Positions 19,648-30,274 are shown, counted from the stretch's first letter. The stretch: 64,000 bases of DNA from Actinomycetes bacterium (GCA_014190015.1 BJFT01000004.1:1-64000); one strand, 5' to 3'. Notes: a model not told the origin generated them from the letters alone. A program made the numbers and translations.

Positions 19648-20742
19648 GTGATTGTGAAAAATTCGCCTCTCCATCAAAAGCACCTAGACCTTCAAGCCAA
19701 GATGGCAGATTTTGGTGGCTGGCTAATGCCAATTGAGTACCCCGCGGCAGGCGTTCTTGCCGAGCACTCTGCTGTACGAGAAAGAGTTGGACTATTCGAT
19801 GTTTCGCATTTAGGTAAAGCCAGTGTCAAAGGCCCAGGCGCTTTAGATTTTCTTAATGGAATTCTCACTAATGATTTAAACAGAATTTCCGATGGAATGG
19901 CGCAGTACACAATGTTGTGCAATGACAAAGGTGGGGTAATTGATGATCTCATTGCTTACCGAAATTCACCAGATGATATTTTCTTGGTACCAAATGCTTC
20001 AAACACATCTGATGTAGTTGCCGCTCTTAGTGCTCAAGTTATACCTGGTATTGAAATTAAGAATTTACATAATGAGTATGCAGTTCTCGCATTACAAGGT
20101 CCAGCAACTTCAAAAGTTCTAGAATCGCTAGGCATCTCTCCAACTATTGATTACATGAGCTTTACTCACGTACAAATTGCTCAGTGTGATGTAATTTTAT
20201 GTCGCACCGGATATACAGGTGAATTTGGATTTGAGTTATTACCTCGATGGAATGACGCAGAAAAAGTATGGGATGCACTTGTTAGCGCAATTCAACCTTT
20301 AGATGGTTTGGTCTGTGGATTGGGATCTAGAGATACGTTGCGCACGGAAATGGGATACCCATTGCATGGTCACGAACTCTCATTGGAAATTACTCCAGTT
20401 CAAGCGAGTGCTTCTTGGGCAGTGGGTTGGAAGAAAGAAAAATTTGCAGGAGATAGCGTTCTTCGTGGAGAAAGAACAAATGGTCCACGACGTTTCCTGC
20501 ACGGTTTGAAATCTCTCGATCGCGGAATCCCTCGTGCGGGAATGACTGTCAAAGATTCTGATGGAATTGATGTCGGCGTCGTAACTTCAGGAACATTTTC
20601 GCCAACGTTAAAAAACGGAATCGCATTAGCGCTCTTAGATTCCTCAGTGAATCTTGGAACCGTCGTTGTTATTGATGTACGTGGACGAGAGTCTCAAGCC
20701 GAAGTTGTCACTCTTCCCTTTGTTCAATCACACGTGCGATAG
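19648..20742 (+). CDS. gcvT: Glycine cleavage system aminomethyltransferase T
   Basis: GVFDVSHLG-like LFDVSHLGKASVKG, CRTGYTGEFGFELL. GTG start (19648 or 19654). Confidence 0.95.
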   Translation: MIVKNSPLHQKHLDLQAKMADFGGWLMPIEYPAAGVLAEHSAVRERVGLFDVSHLGKASVKGPGALDFLNGILTNDLNRISDGMAQYTMLCNDKGGVIDDLIAYRNSPDDIFLVPNASNTSDVVAALSAQVIPGIEIKNLHNEYAVLALQGPATSKVLESLGISPTIDYMSFTHVQIAQCDVILCRTGYTGEFGFELLPRWNDAEKVWDALVSAIQPLDGLVCGLGSRDTLRTEMGYPLHGHELSLEITPVQASASWAVGWKKEKFAGDSVLRGERTNGPRRFLHGLKSLDRGIPRAGMTVKDSDGIDVGVVTSGTFSPTLKNGIALALLDSSVNLGTVVVIDVRGRESQAEVVTLPFVQSHVR

Positions 20743-20755
20743 CGACGCCTTCGAA

Positions 20756-21292
20756 CTAAATGGTGTCTCCAGGTTTCACCTGTGGGTGTGGAGTACGAAG
20801 TCGACGCATTTGCGTTGAACGTAACCAGCCGTAAAGCCCTAGTCCCTTTGTAGCGGTGTCAGGGAAACGATTTCGAACTTCGCGCTTAATTTTGCGAGAA
20901 AGGAAGATTCCATCAACAACAGCCGCAAGAAGTACCGCGTACATCAATGCAATTCCACCAAATTGGAGTGCTTTAACCGGAAAAATTGAAAGTAGTAAAA
21001 CTACAAAAATAATCGGTAGGAAATATTCACCAATTGATTTACGTGAATCAACTAAGTTTCTTACATAACGTCTGGCTGGACCTCTATCGCGAGCTGGTAA
21101 TGCATTTTCATCCCCGCGTAAGTAAGCAATACGAGAAGCATTTCTAGCAGCACGAGATTGTTCACGTGCGCGCTTTTTTTCTTCCTTTGAAGAAGCTGGT
21201 GCTAGGGAAGAAACAATTCTTTTTGATTGCGCTTCTCTGCGCTTAGGCGTTGGTCGCCCTTTTTTTGAGGATGAATCATTTGAGGTAGGCAT
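20756..21292 (-). CDS. DUF3043 domain-containing protein
   Basis: Basic N-terminus, RDRGPARRYVRNLVDSRKSIGEYFLP. Start set at MPTSNDSS. Confidence 0.85.
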   Translation of the reverse strand: MPTSNDSSSKKGRPTPKRREAQSKRIVSSLAPASSKEEKKRAREQSRAARNASRIAYLRGDENALPARDRGPARRYVRNLVDSRKSIGEYFLPIIFVVLLLSIFPVKALQFGGIALMYAVLLAAVVDGIFLSRKIKREVRNRFPDTATKGLGLYGWLRSTQMRRLRTPHPQVKPGDTI

Positions 21293-21300
21293 GGGTGTAA

Positions 21301-22458
21301 CTATAGAGCGAGCATTCTTTCGAGTGCGAGTTTTGAGTAGCGAGCTACATCCGGTGCCACGCGGATTTGATTGACAACGGTCCCCGAAACCAGTGATTCC
21401 ATCGCCCATACCAAGTGAGGTAGATCAATTCGGTTCATGGTGGAGCAGTAGCAGATGTCTTTATCGAGAAAATAGATTTCCTTATCAGGATTAGTTTGTG
21501 AAATGCGTTGGACCAAGTTCAGCTCGGTACCGATGGCCCATTTAGAACCAGCCGGAGAAGATTTTACAATTTGAATGATCTTTTCTGTCGAACCAATTTG
21601 GTCGGCTGCACTCACAACTTCATGAGTACATTCTGGGTGTACCAAAACCTTTACTCCGGCAACTCGTTTACGAATCTCATCGACACTCTCTATTGAGAAT
21701 CTTCCATGAACTGAGCAATGACCACGCCAGAGAATTACCTTGGCTTTTTTGATTTGTTCTTCAGTTAAACCGCCCATTGGTTTCCATGGATTCCAGAGCA
21801 CGCAGTCATCAAGAGTTAAACCCAAAGATAGAACAGCGGTGTTTCTACCCAGATGCTGGTCAGGTAAGAAAAGAATTTTTTCGCCTTGAGTAAACGCCCA
21901 CTTCATTGCTGCTTCTGCATTTGATGACGTACAAATTGTTCCGCCATGTTCGCCTGTAAATGACTTAATTGCAGCAGAAGAATTCATGTACGTAACTGGA
22001 ATGACTTTTTCTGCAACTCCGATACTTTGAAGTTCCGACCAACACTTTGCTACTTGATTAGCTGTTGCCATGTCAGCCATTGAGCAACCTGCTGCAAGAT
22101 CAGGAAGAATTACTCTTTGTTTATCGGATGTAAGGATGTCGGCGCTTTCTGCCATGAAGTGCACCCCACAGAAAATAATGTTTTCTACAGAACTTTGATT
22201 AGCTGCTTCTTGAGCCAACTTGAATGAATCACCAGTGATATCTGCGAATTCGATAACTTCGTTACGTTGATAGTGATGACCAAGGATTAGAACATCTGAG
22301 CCAAGTGCTTTGCGGGCTGCTCTGGCGCGAGCGACCAAGTCAGGATCACTGGCTGCAGGAAGTTGCCCATCGCAGGAGACGCCACGTTCGCTGGCAAGGT
22401 CACTGCCTTGTCCAAGTAGTAATAGATCACTCAGATTCACGATGACATTCTCTCTCAT
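21301..22458 (-). CDS. nadA: Quinolinate synthase
   Basis: LGHHYQRNEVIEFADITGDS, FCGVHFMAESADIL, HPECTHEVV motifs. Confidence 0.95.
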   Translation of the reverse strand: MRENVIVNLSDLLLLGQGSDLASERGVSCDGQLPAASDPDLVARARAARKALGSDVLILGHHYQRNEVIEFADITGDSFKLAQEAANQSSVENIIFCGVHFMAESADILTSDKQRVILPDLAAGCSMADMATANQVAKCWSELQSIGVAEKVIPVTYMNSSAAIKSFTGEHGGTICTSSNAEAAMKWAFTQGEKILFLPDQHLGRNTAVLSLGLTLDDCVLWNPWKPMGGLTEEQIKKAKVILWRGHCSVHGRFSIESVDEIRKRVAGVKVLVHPECTHEVVSAADQIGSTEKIIQIVKSSPAGSKWAIGTELNLVQRISQTNPDKEIYFLDKDICYCSTMNRIDLPHLVWAMESLVSGTVVNQIRVAPDVARYSKLALERMLAL

Positions 22459-22527
22459 AATCAGTGTCCATGTCGCGCGGACTCCAACAGGTCGCTAGGC
22501 TTAGCACGTACTCGAAAGGGAGAGAAC

Positions 22528-22875
22528 ATGAGCACAGAGACAAGCACTACAGCAGGAATCCTTCTTACCGATAACGCGGCGTCAAAGGTTGCCGCACTAT
22601 TGGCGCAAGAAGGGCGCGATGATTTAAATCTTCGCGTTGCCGTACAACCTGGTGGATGCTCTGGCTTGAAATACCAACTCTATTTCGATGATCGTAATCT
22701 CGACGGAGATATTGTCCGCGAATTCGGTAACGTTAAAGTCATAACCGATAAAATGAGCGATCCTTATTTGTCTGGCGCAACAATTGACTTTGTGGACACA
22801 ATTGAGAAGCAAGGCTTCACAATTGATAATCCAAATGCTCAGGGCTCATGCGCCTGTGGCGATTCTTTTAACTAA
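22528..22875 (+). CDS. erpA: Iron-sulfur cluster insertion protein (A-type carrier)
   Basis: GGCSGLKYQL and GSCACGDSF conserved cysteines. Confidence 0.93.
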   Translation: MSTETSTTAGILLTDNAASKVAALLAQEGRDDLNLRVAVQPGGCSGLKYQLYFDDRNLDGDIVREFGNVKVITDKMSDPYLSGATIDFVDTIEKQGFTIDNPNAQGSCACGDSFN

Positions 22876-22900
22876 GCCATTCCCTAACTAGTATCACGCC

Positions 22901-23875
22901 ATGCGAATTGGTGTAGCTGGCTCTGTGGGTCTTGATCATTTAATGACCTTCTCTGGAAAATTCACAGATTCATTAGTGGCTGGTTCTCTAGAAAAAGTCT
23001 CACTTTCATTTTTAGTAGATGATCTAGAAGTGCGCCGCGGTGGATGTGCTGCAAATATCTGCTTCGGAATGGCAATGCTTGGAATCAACCCAATTTTGAT
23101 TGCAGCTGTTGGAAAAGATTGGGCAGATTACGAAGCATGGCTTTCACGTCACGGCGTGGATACATCTCATGTGTTAATTTCAAAAGAGCTATTTACCGCT
23201 CACTTCATGGTCACAACAGATACTGAACTCAATCAGATTGCTTCATTTTTTCCTGGCGCGATGAGCGAGGCAAGAAATATCGAATTAGATCCAATTATGG
23301 ACAAGACAGGAGTACTTGATCTGATTGTTATTTCACCTGATGATCCCGAAGCAATGATGCGACATAGCGAAGTTGCACGGGCACGTGGGATTGCTTTTGC
23401 CGCTGATCCTTCACAGCAGATGGCTCGCATGGAAGGAGAAGAAATCAAAACACTCATTGACGGAGCTGCATATTTATTCATGAATGAATATGAACTGGCA
23501 CTTGCTATTCAAAAAACTGGCTGGAGTGATGCCGAAATTCTCTCACGCGTTAAATATCGAGTTGTTACACAAGGTTCAAAAGGTGCTCGGATTGAATCAA
23601 AAGGTGGCGAACTAATAAAGATCCTCTGCCCGAAAGAGAAAGCCAAAATCGACCCAACGGGTGTTGGTGATTCGTTTCGATCTGGCTTCATAGCAGGTCT
23701 GGCTTGGGGACTATCTCACGAAAGATGTTTACAACTCGGAGCAATGATTGCCACCTACGTGATTGAAACTAAAGGCACCCAGGAGTATAGATTTACATCA
23801 GAACAATTCATCGAACGTTTCAAGAGCGCCTATGGAGATGTGGCATCCTCAGAAATTAGCGCGCATTTAAATTAG
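22901..23875 (+). CDS. PfkB-family carbohydrate kinase
   Basis: GGCAANICFGMAMLG and C-terminal DPTGVGDSFRSGFIAGL. Confidence 0.92.
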   Translation: MRIGVAGSVGLDHLMTFSGKFTDSLVAGSLEKVSLSFLVDDLEVRRGGCAANICFGMAMLGINPILIAAVGKDWADYEAWLSRHGVDTSHVLISKELFTAHFMVTTDTELNQIASFFPGAMSEARNIELDPIMDKTGVLDLIVISPDDPEAMMRHSEVARARGIAFAADPSQQMARMEGEEIKTLIDGAAYLFMNEYELALAIQKTGWSDAEILSRVKYRVVTQGSKGARIESKGGELIKILCPKEKAKIDPTGVGDSFRSGFIAGLAWGLSHERCLQLGAMIATYVIETKGTQEYRFTSEQFIERFKSAYGDVASSEISAHLN

Positions 23876-24078
23876 TTTTTCGTAATGAGAAACTTCTCAT
23901 CTTCAATTTTAGAAAATTTATTTCCTGTCATTCGAGACCAGGCGCTTAAATCAGGTTCCGTGGCTGGATCATCGGAATAGAGAGTTATTTGATCCCCACT
24001 ATTTAAAGTTGAAATTTGTTTTCCAAGTTCAATTATTGGCTGCGGGCAACGCAAGCCACGAGCATCAATGTTAATCAT
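23872..24078 (-). CDS. TusA-family sulfurtransferase
   Basis: Compact 68-aa protein with DARGLRCPQPIIELGK (CPxP motif). Confidence 0.9.
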   Translation of the reverse strand: MINIDARGLRCPQPIIELGKQISTLNSGDQITLYSDDPATEPDLSAWSRMTGNKFSKIEDEKFLITKN

Positions 24079-25142
24079 GCTCGCAAACGCTCCACATTGT
24101 TTTTAACTGATGAAATTAAGCCATCGATTTCAGATTGTGTTGCATCAGGATGAATTGCTATTCGGATGTTTCCATGAGTTAAAACTCCCATTGCCGCCAA
24201 GACGTGGCTGGGTTCCAAGTTATCGGACGTGCACGCAGAACCGGAATCAACACTAAATCCATCACCTTGAATTCCACGTAAGAGTTCTTCGCCATTGCAA
24301 TTCAAAAAAGATGCGCTGAGTAAATGGGGCAGACTGGAATCTAATGAACCCGCAATGTCCACATCTGGGATCTGAGCAAAGGAATCTCGTAGTTGTGAGT
24401 TGAACTTGCGTGCACGCAAATTTGCTTCTTCGACTTCAGATGAAAAATTCTCAATCGCTACAGCACTTGCCAGCAAGAGAGGAAGAGATGCTTCAAAATT
24501 TGGATGGGCTGCATTGAGATGGGGAAGTGGATTGCTCCACTGTGATTTGTCTTTGATGACTAACAATCCAAGTTCACTCGGTCCGTACCAAGAGCGACTA
24601 TCAAAAATTGCCGTTGAATAATTGTTGATGCCTTGGACACGGATACCGCTTGCGGTTGCATCTAGGAAAATTCGGTCTGGATTAACACTACGGATGATTT
24701 CCTCGCACTCTTGGATTACTCCAGTCTCGGCATTAGCCACCGACAGAGCGAGAACTGAGTTGCGTGATTGTTGGTCGGGTGAAATAAGTTTTCCATCTAG
24801 AGCACTTGGTAGAACGTGATGAGAGCTTCGTGAAGCTATTGCAAAAATGTCTTTTCGATCCGTTGCTCCATGAACCAGGGTTAATGATTCTGTAAGTAAT
24901 CCTTGAAGACCCAAGTAGTACCCCAGGGTCATTGAAGAAAATGCAAAGATCGAGTCCACGGGAACTTTAAGTGAGGCTGCTATTGATTCGATAGCTTGGT
25001 TTTTCACCTGGTTGGCTTTAGATCCCGATTGTGAAAGCTTTCTGGGATCTGCCCACCCATTTTCGAAGGCGGCATGGAGAACCTCGAAAGCCTTTGGATG
25101 AAGAGGGCTTTCACTCTGGAAATTTCCTGTGACCCGTACCAC
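24075..25142 (-). CDS. Cysteine desulfurase-family (class V aminotransferase fold) protein lacking the PLP lysine
   Basis: Cys loop SVDSGSACTSDNLEPSHVLAAMGV is conserved, but the SxHK region reads FDSRSWYGPSELG. 4-bp overlap with tusA. Confidence 0.85.
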   Translation of the reverse strand: MVRVTGNFQSESPLHPKAFEVLHAAFENGWADPRKLSQSGSKANQVKNQAIESIAASLKVPVDSIFAFSSMTLGYYLGLQGLLTESLTLVHGATDRKDIFAIASRSSHHVLPSALDGKLISPDQQSRNSVLALSVANAETGVIQECEEIIRSVNPDRIFLDATASGIRVQGINNYSTAIFDSRSWYGPSELGLLVIKDKSQWSNPLPHLNAAHPNFEASLPLLLASAVAIENFSSEVEEANLRARKFNSQLRDSFAQIPDVDIAGSLDSSLPHLLSASFLNCNGEELLRGIQGDGFSVDSGSACTSDNLEPSHVLAAMGVLTHGNIRIAIHPDATQSEIDGLISSVKNNVERLRA

Positions 25143-25201
25143 CAGATGAACGCTACTGGCTGGTGAGTGTGTTTTGGAAATGCCCCACTATTCTTAAGCC
25201 T

Positions 25202-25954
25202 ATGTCCGCACGTATAAAGAGAGTTCTATCCCTAGCGGGGGTGCTGGTCCCGTCAACACTGTTTTTAACTAGTTGTTCAGAAGTCTCTGGACTTGGTTTT
25301 GATAAAGGCGTTAGCAGCGTTAACGATCAATCTCTTTCATTGTGGCAAGGTGCCTGGATTGCAGCAGGCGTTGTTGGCGTAATTACATTGATTCTTATTT
25401 TGTGGCCGGCATTTTTTCACCGCCTTAAGAAAGATTCACCGGAGTTTCCAAAACAAACGCAGTACAACGTTCCAGTAGAAATTCTTTACACAGTAATTCC
25501 ATTCCTTATCGTGGCCGTTCTTTTCGTCTATACCTTGAGAGCCCAAACAGAGATCACTGCCAAAACAACTGGCCCAGCGCATGAAATTTCTGTTGAAGGA
25601 ATTCAATGGTCATGGCAATTCGGATATGCAGAAGCCGGCCCTGATGCAGTAGTTACAGGAACTCCTGCGCAACCACCAACTTTGTATTTGCCACAAGGCG
25701 AAAAGGTTCGATTCACAATCACATCCAACGACGTTGTTCATGGTTTCTGGATTCCAGCTTTTATGATTCAAATGCAAAATCTTCCGGGAGTCACCAACAA
25801 ATTAGAGTTCACAGCTAACAAATTAGGAACATATCCGGGTCGCTGCAATATTTTGTGCGGGCGAAACCACACTCAAATGATTTTTACGGTCAAAGTTGTA
25901 ACTCCATCTGAATACCAGAACTACTTAGAAACCCTGAAGGTGAGCGCAGCATGA
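25202..25954 (+). CDS. ctaC: Cytochrome c oxidase subunit II
   Basis: Signal/lipobox LTSC, two TMs, CuA-type [12 protein letters not shown]. Start set at MSARIKR. Confidence 0.95.
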   Translation: MSARIKRVLSLAGVLVPSTLFLTSCSEVSGLGFDKGVSSVNDQSLSLWQGAWIAAGVVGVITLILILWPAFFHRLKKDSPEFPKQTQYNVPVEILYTVIPFLIVAVLFVYTLRAQTEITAKTTGPAHEISVEGIQWSWQFGYAEAGPDAVVTGTPAQPPTLYLPQGEKVRFTITSNDVVHGFWIPAFMIQMQNLPGVTNKLEFTANKLGTYPGRCNILCGRNHTQMIFTVKVVTPSEYQNYLETLKVSAA

Positions 25955-27609
25955 CAACTTTTGCAGAGCGTCCAGCACTGACTCTTCCAACGCAGGATTT
26001 GCAACCAACGCGAAAAGGAAATGCTTTCGTTAAGTGGGTAACTACTACAGACCATAAGCGCATCGGTTACTTGTATCTCTTTACTACTTTTGCATGGTTT
26101 CTAATCGCTGGACTTCTTGCACTTATATTGCGTTCAGAGTTAGCACGACCTGGTCTGCAGTTCTTGAGTAACGAGCAGTACAACCAAATTTTCACAATGC
26201 ACGGAACAATCATGTTGCTGATGTTCGCAACTCCGTTATTCGTTGGTTTTGCCAACGTCATCATGCCTCTTCAAATTGGCGCAGCTGACGTAGCATTTCC
26301 GCGCTTAAACATGCTTTCTTACTGGCTATATCTATTTTCAGGAATCATGGTTTTCGCAGGATTCATAACTCCTGGAGGCGCCGCCTCCTTTGGTTGGACT
26401 GCGTATGCGCCACTATCAAACTCTGTGTATTCACCAGGCATTGGAGCAGACCTCTGGATTGTTGGTCTTGCTGTCGGTGGTATCGGAACAATTCTGGGCG
26501 CCGTTAACTTCATTACAACTATTTTTACAATGCGTGCACCTGGTATGACAATGTTTAGAATGTCGATCTTCTCTTGGAACGTATTGCTCACTTCGATCTT
26601 GGTTCTTCTAGCGTTCCCACCATTAGCAGTTGCTTTCCTAGGTTTAGAAGCGGATCGTTTATACGGCACTCACTTATTTGATCCAGCTAACGGCGGTGCG
26701 ATGTTGTGGCAGCACCTCTTCTGGTTCTTCGGCCACCCCGAGGTCTATATCTTGGCTCTTCCTTTCTTCGGAATTGCAACAGAGATTTTGCCAGTCTTTA
26801 GTCGCAAACCAATCTTTGGTTATAAGGGCTTAATTGCAGCAACAATTGCAATTGCAGCGCTATCGGTTTCCGTATGGGCGCACCATATGTTCGCAAGCGG
26901 GCAAGTGCTCTTACCGTTCTTCTCGTTCATGACATTTTTAATTGGTGTACCCACCGGTGTTAAATTCTTTAACTGGATCGGCACCATGTGGCGTGGTCAC
27001 GTCACATTTGAAACACCAATGCTCTGGGTTATGGGCTTTCTCGTAACATTCTTATTCGGTGGATTAACTGGAATTATTCTGGCTTCACCTCCACTTGATT
27101 TTGCAGTTTCGGCTTCATACTTCGTAGTTGCGCACTTCCACTATGTTCTATTTGGCACCGTGGTCTTTGCGATGTTTGCCGGATTCTATTTCTGGTGGCC
27201 AAAGATGACAGGTCGCATGCTCAATGAGCGACTAGGAAAAATTCACTTCTGGACTCTCTTCTTCGGTTTCCACCTAACATTCTTAATCCAGCACTGGTTA
27301 GGTATAAAAGGCTTCCCACGCCGTTATGCGGATTACCTGCCTACAGATGGCTTCACCTTCATGAATACCGTTTCAACAATCGGTTCATTCTTATTGGCGC
27401 TTTCAATGATTCCATTCTTCGTAAACGTTTGGATTACTCGCAAGAGCCCACTCGTTAATGTCGATGATCCATGGGGCTACGGCTCATCTTTGGAGTGGGC
27501 AACTTCATGTCCACCTCCACGCCACAACTTCACATCTATGCCACGCATTTCAAGTGAGCGACCAGCATTTGATTTACACCATCCACATATCAAAACTGAA
27601 GGGCACTAA
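25951..27609 (+). CDS. ctaD: Cytochrome c oxidase subunit I
   Basis: [38 protein letters not shown] motifs. Confidence 0.98.
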   Translation: MTTFAERPALTLPTQDLQPTRKGNAFVKWVTTTDHKRIGYLYLFTTFAWFLIAGLLALILRSELARPGLQFLSNEQYNQIFTMHGTIMLLMFATPLFVGFANVIMPLQIGAADVAFPRLNMLSYWLYLFSGIMVFAGFITPGGAASFGWTAYAPLSNSVYSPGIGADLWIVGLAVGGIGTILGAVNFITTIFTMRAPGMTMFRMSIFSWNVLLTSILVLLAFPPLAVAFLGLEADRLYGTHLFDPANGGAMLWQHLFWFFGHPEVYILALPFFGIATEILPVFSRKPIFGYKGLIAATIAIAALSVSVWAHHMFASGQVLLPFFSFMTFLIGVPTGVKFFNWIGTMWRGHVTFETPMLWVMGFLVTFLFGGLTGIILASPPLDFAVSASYFVVAHFHYVLFGTVVFAMFAGFYFWWPKMTGRMLNERLGKIHFWTLFFGFHLTFLIQHWLGIKGFPRRYADYLPTDGFTFMNTVSTIGSFLLALSMIPFFVNVWITRKSPLVNVDDPWGYGSSLEWATSCPPPRHNFTSMPRISSERPAFDLHHPHIKTEGH

Positions 27610-27614
27610 GTTCA

Positions 27615-28019
27615 ATGAAAACTAATTGGATGCTCTTTGTTGGGCTAGCGATTTTCTACGTCATCATGACAATTGTTTATTGGTACGTAGATGGCGAACC
27701 GTTGGGCATCACAGGGCTAATGCTCTCTGCCGGTCTTGCAGGCATGGTTGGTTTTTATGTTTGGTTTACACAAAAAAGAATTGGAAAAATTCTTCCAGAA
27801 GATAACATCACTGCTGAGATCTCAGATGGTGCCGGCGAACTTGGTTTCTTCAGCCCTCATTCATGGTGGCCGCTACCAACTGGCATGTCTGCAGTAGCAG
27901 TTGGTCTAGGTTTGATTATCGGTTGGTGGTTCACACTTATTGCAGTAACTGGATTGATTATCAGCGTTATTGGCTGGGTTACTGAGTATGAAAAGCCACT
28001 TCCAACCGCTTCTCACTAA
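27615..28019 (+). CDS. ctaF: Cytochrome c oxidase subunit IV (actinobacterial)
   Basis: 4-TM 134-aa protein immediately after ctaD, FFSPHSWWPL motif. Confidence 0.9.
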   Translation: MKTNWMLFVGLAIFYVIMTIVYWYVDGEPLGITGLMLSAGLAGMVGFYVWFTQKRIGKILPEDNITAEISDGAGELGFFSPHSWWPLPTGMSAVAVGLGLIIGWWFTLIAVTGLIISVIGWVTEYEKPLPTASH

Positions 28020-28043
28020 TTGCGCTTCAAAAGCTAGCATCGG

Positions 28044-28691
28044 ATGAGAAAAGTTCGTGGCCTACTAAAGGCGTCGCATTTCATCCCTTCACTGATTGTC
28101 TCATCGATTGCTTTTGCATTTGGGGTTCATTACTGGTGGGAAGGCCCGGCTTACGTCATAGCCTTCACAGTATTTACCGGCCAGCTCGTAGTTGGCTGGA
28201 GTAATGACCTCTATGACTTTGCTGATGATCAAAAACATCAACGGTTGACTAAACCCCTTGTGTCGGGTGTTATCACAGAGAAATATTTACGGTCATGGTT
28301 GATTTTCATGGTGCCATTTTCACTTGTTGTAAACATTCTTGGGCCTTTAGGTTTTGAAGGCGGCTTGCTCTATTGGCTAGGTATCGGTTGTGGTGTGGCG
28401 TATAACTTCTATTTCAAATTTACTTTTCTCTCTCCGTTGCCATTTGCAGTCGCATTTGCAATTTTGCCGTCATGCATTGCCATCTCTAAAGATGTTACGC
28501 CTCCACTATGGATGTGGCTTGGGGGAGCGCTCCTGGGAAGCGCCGCGCATTTTGTTAACGTGCTAAAGGATTTAGACCAAGACAGAGCGAGCGAAATTAA
28601 AGGTCTGCCTCAGATTGTTGGCAAGAAGGCATCTATTGCGATCGCAGCAGTACTGAGCGTTATTGCCCTTGTCGTACTTGTAATTTCTTAG
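28044..28691 (+). CDS. UbiA-family prenyltransferase
   Basis: NDLYDFADDQKHQRLTKPLVSG and KDLDQDRASEIKGLPQIVG Asp-rich motifs, multiple TMs. Confidence 0.88.
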   Translation: MRKVRGLLKASHFIPSLIVSSIAFAFGVHYWWEGPAYVIAFTVFTGQLVVGWSNDLYDFADDQKHQRLTKPLVSGVITEKYLRSWLIFMVPFSLVVNILGPLGFEGGLLYWLGIGCGVAYNFYFKFTFLSPLPFAVAFAILPSCIAISKDVTPPLWMWLGGALLGSAAHFVNVLKDLDQDRASEIKGLPQIVGKKASIAIAAVLSVIALVVLVIS

Positions 28692-30274
28692 TGATGTTCG
28701 ATCTCGTTGAGATCTTTACCAGTTACCTTCGGAGCCACCTCGGCATTTGCTTGACTCATTCGAGAACGCAATTTATTGCGAATTGCAGATGGACGGCGCA
28801 CACCCGATTTATCAATTTCTGGCAATTCCAATGGGCCGTTCTGTTCATGTGAGGTAAGTAGCCACTTCTTCTCTGGTGATAGCTCTTCATGAATTTCAAC
28901 GAATTCGCCGTGAGGTAGTCGAACAAGGCGACCTGTTTCTTTTCCGTGCAGCACAAGTTCGCGATCAGATCTTTGTAGTGAAATACAGATGCGCTTGGTG
29001 ATCACAAATGCAATCGGAGGAAGCACGATGATGCCAATACGACTAAACCACATAATCTGATTAATACTTAAATCAAATTGCTGAGCAATGATGTCGTTGC
29101 CGCCGTTGATGAGTGCTACGAGAGTGAAAGTTAGTGCCATCGCACCGATTGCTGTGCGATTTGGGGCATTACGTGGTCGATCAAGAAGATGGTGCTCGCG
29201 CTTATCGCCTGTAATCCAACTTTCGATAAATGGATACAGAGCCAAGCCAGTGAACATCAGGCCAGGAATAATCAAGCCCGGAATAAGAATGTTCCAGGAG
29301 ATTGTGTAACCAAAGAGATATGACTCAAGTGGTGGCGCCATACGCACTAATCCATCAAGCCAACCCATATACCAATCGGGCTGTGAACCAGCAGAAATTT
29401 GACCAGGTGTATATGGCCCGTATAACCAAATCGGGTTAATGGATGCAACAGCTGCAATAAATGTTGTTACACCAAATACAACAAAGAAGAATCCGCCAGC
29501 CTTAGCCATGTAAACCGGCATGAGGGGATAGCCAACTACATTTTTCTCAGTACGCCCTGGACCTGGGTATTGAGTGTGCTTCTGGTACCAAACCAACATT
29601 AAGTGCACGGTGATCAGGGCTAGGAAAATAGCTGGCAAAATCAAAACGTGAACGATAAAGATTCTTGGAATAAATGCTTCACCAGGAAATGCTCCACCGA
29701 AGGCGAAGAATGCAAGATAAGTACCCACTACTGGAATGGCCTGAATAATTGCTTCAGCAATTCGAATACCGGTACCTGATAACAAGTCATCTGGCAGTGA
29801 GTAACCAAGGAAGCCTTCAACAATTCCGAGAGTAAGTAATCCAACGCCAATGATCCAGTTAAATTCACGTGGCTTGCGGAAAGCGCCTGTGAAGTAAACG
29901 CGCATTAAGTGAACAACAATTGCAACCATGAAAAAGAGCGCAGCCCAGTGGTGGATCTGGCGCATCAATAAACCACCACGAATTTCAAATGAAATATCTA
30001 GCGTAGATGCATACGCTGCTGACATCTCTAAACCTGCAAGTGGTTGGTATTCACCATCGTAAATAACTTCACGTTGTGATGGATCAAACCAGAATGTTAA
30101 GAATGTGCCTGAGAGCAGCAAAATAATAAATGAGTACAAAGCAATTTCACCAAGTAAGAATGACCAGTGGTCGGGAAATACTTTGTTGAGATTCTTCTTC
30201 ATCCAGGCTGCGGCGCCAGTTCGCTCGTCTACATAATTTGCGACGTTGCCAGCGATACGTTCACGTGCGGTCAT
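28688..30274 (-). CDS. qcrB: Cytochrome bcc complex cytochrome b subunit
   Basis: Heme-ligating His region (IHHWAALFFMVAIVVHLMRV), PDWYMGWLDG. Start set at MTARERIAG (ATGA overlap with qcrA). Confidence 0.96.
   Translation of the reverse strand: MTARERIAGNVANYVDERTGAAAWMKKNLNKVFPDHWSFLLGEIALYSFIILLLSGTFLTFWFDPSQREVIYDGEYQPLAGLEMSAAYASTLDISFEIRGGLLMRQIHHWAALFFMVAIVVHLMRVYFTGAFRKPREFNWIIGVGLLTLGIVEGFLGYSLPDDLLSGTGIRIAEAIIQAIPVVGTYLAFFAFGGAFPGEAFIPRIFIVHVLILPAIFLALITVHLMLVWYQKHTQYPGPGRTEKNVVGYPLMPVYMAKAGGFFFVVFGVTTFIAAVASINPIWLYGPYTPGQISAGSQPDWYMGWLDGLVRMAPPLESYLFGYTISWNILIPGLIIPGLMFTGLALYPFIESWITGDKREHHLLDRPRNAPNRTAIGAMALTFTLVALINGGNDIIAQQFDLSINQIMWFSRIGIIVLPPIAFVITKRICISLQRSDRELVLHGKETGRLVRLPHGEFVEIHEELSPEKKWLLTSHEQNGPLELPEIDKSGVRRPSAIRNKLRSRMSQANAEVAPKVTGKDLNEIEHH

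Noticed and set aside
19553-19648. Possible glycine riboswitch upstream of gcvT
   Set aside because: The pepA/gcvT gap is under 100 bp and shows no recognisable glycine aptamer core.
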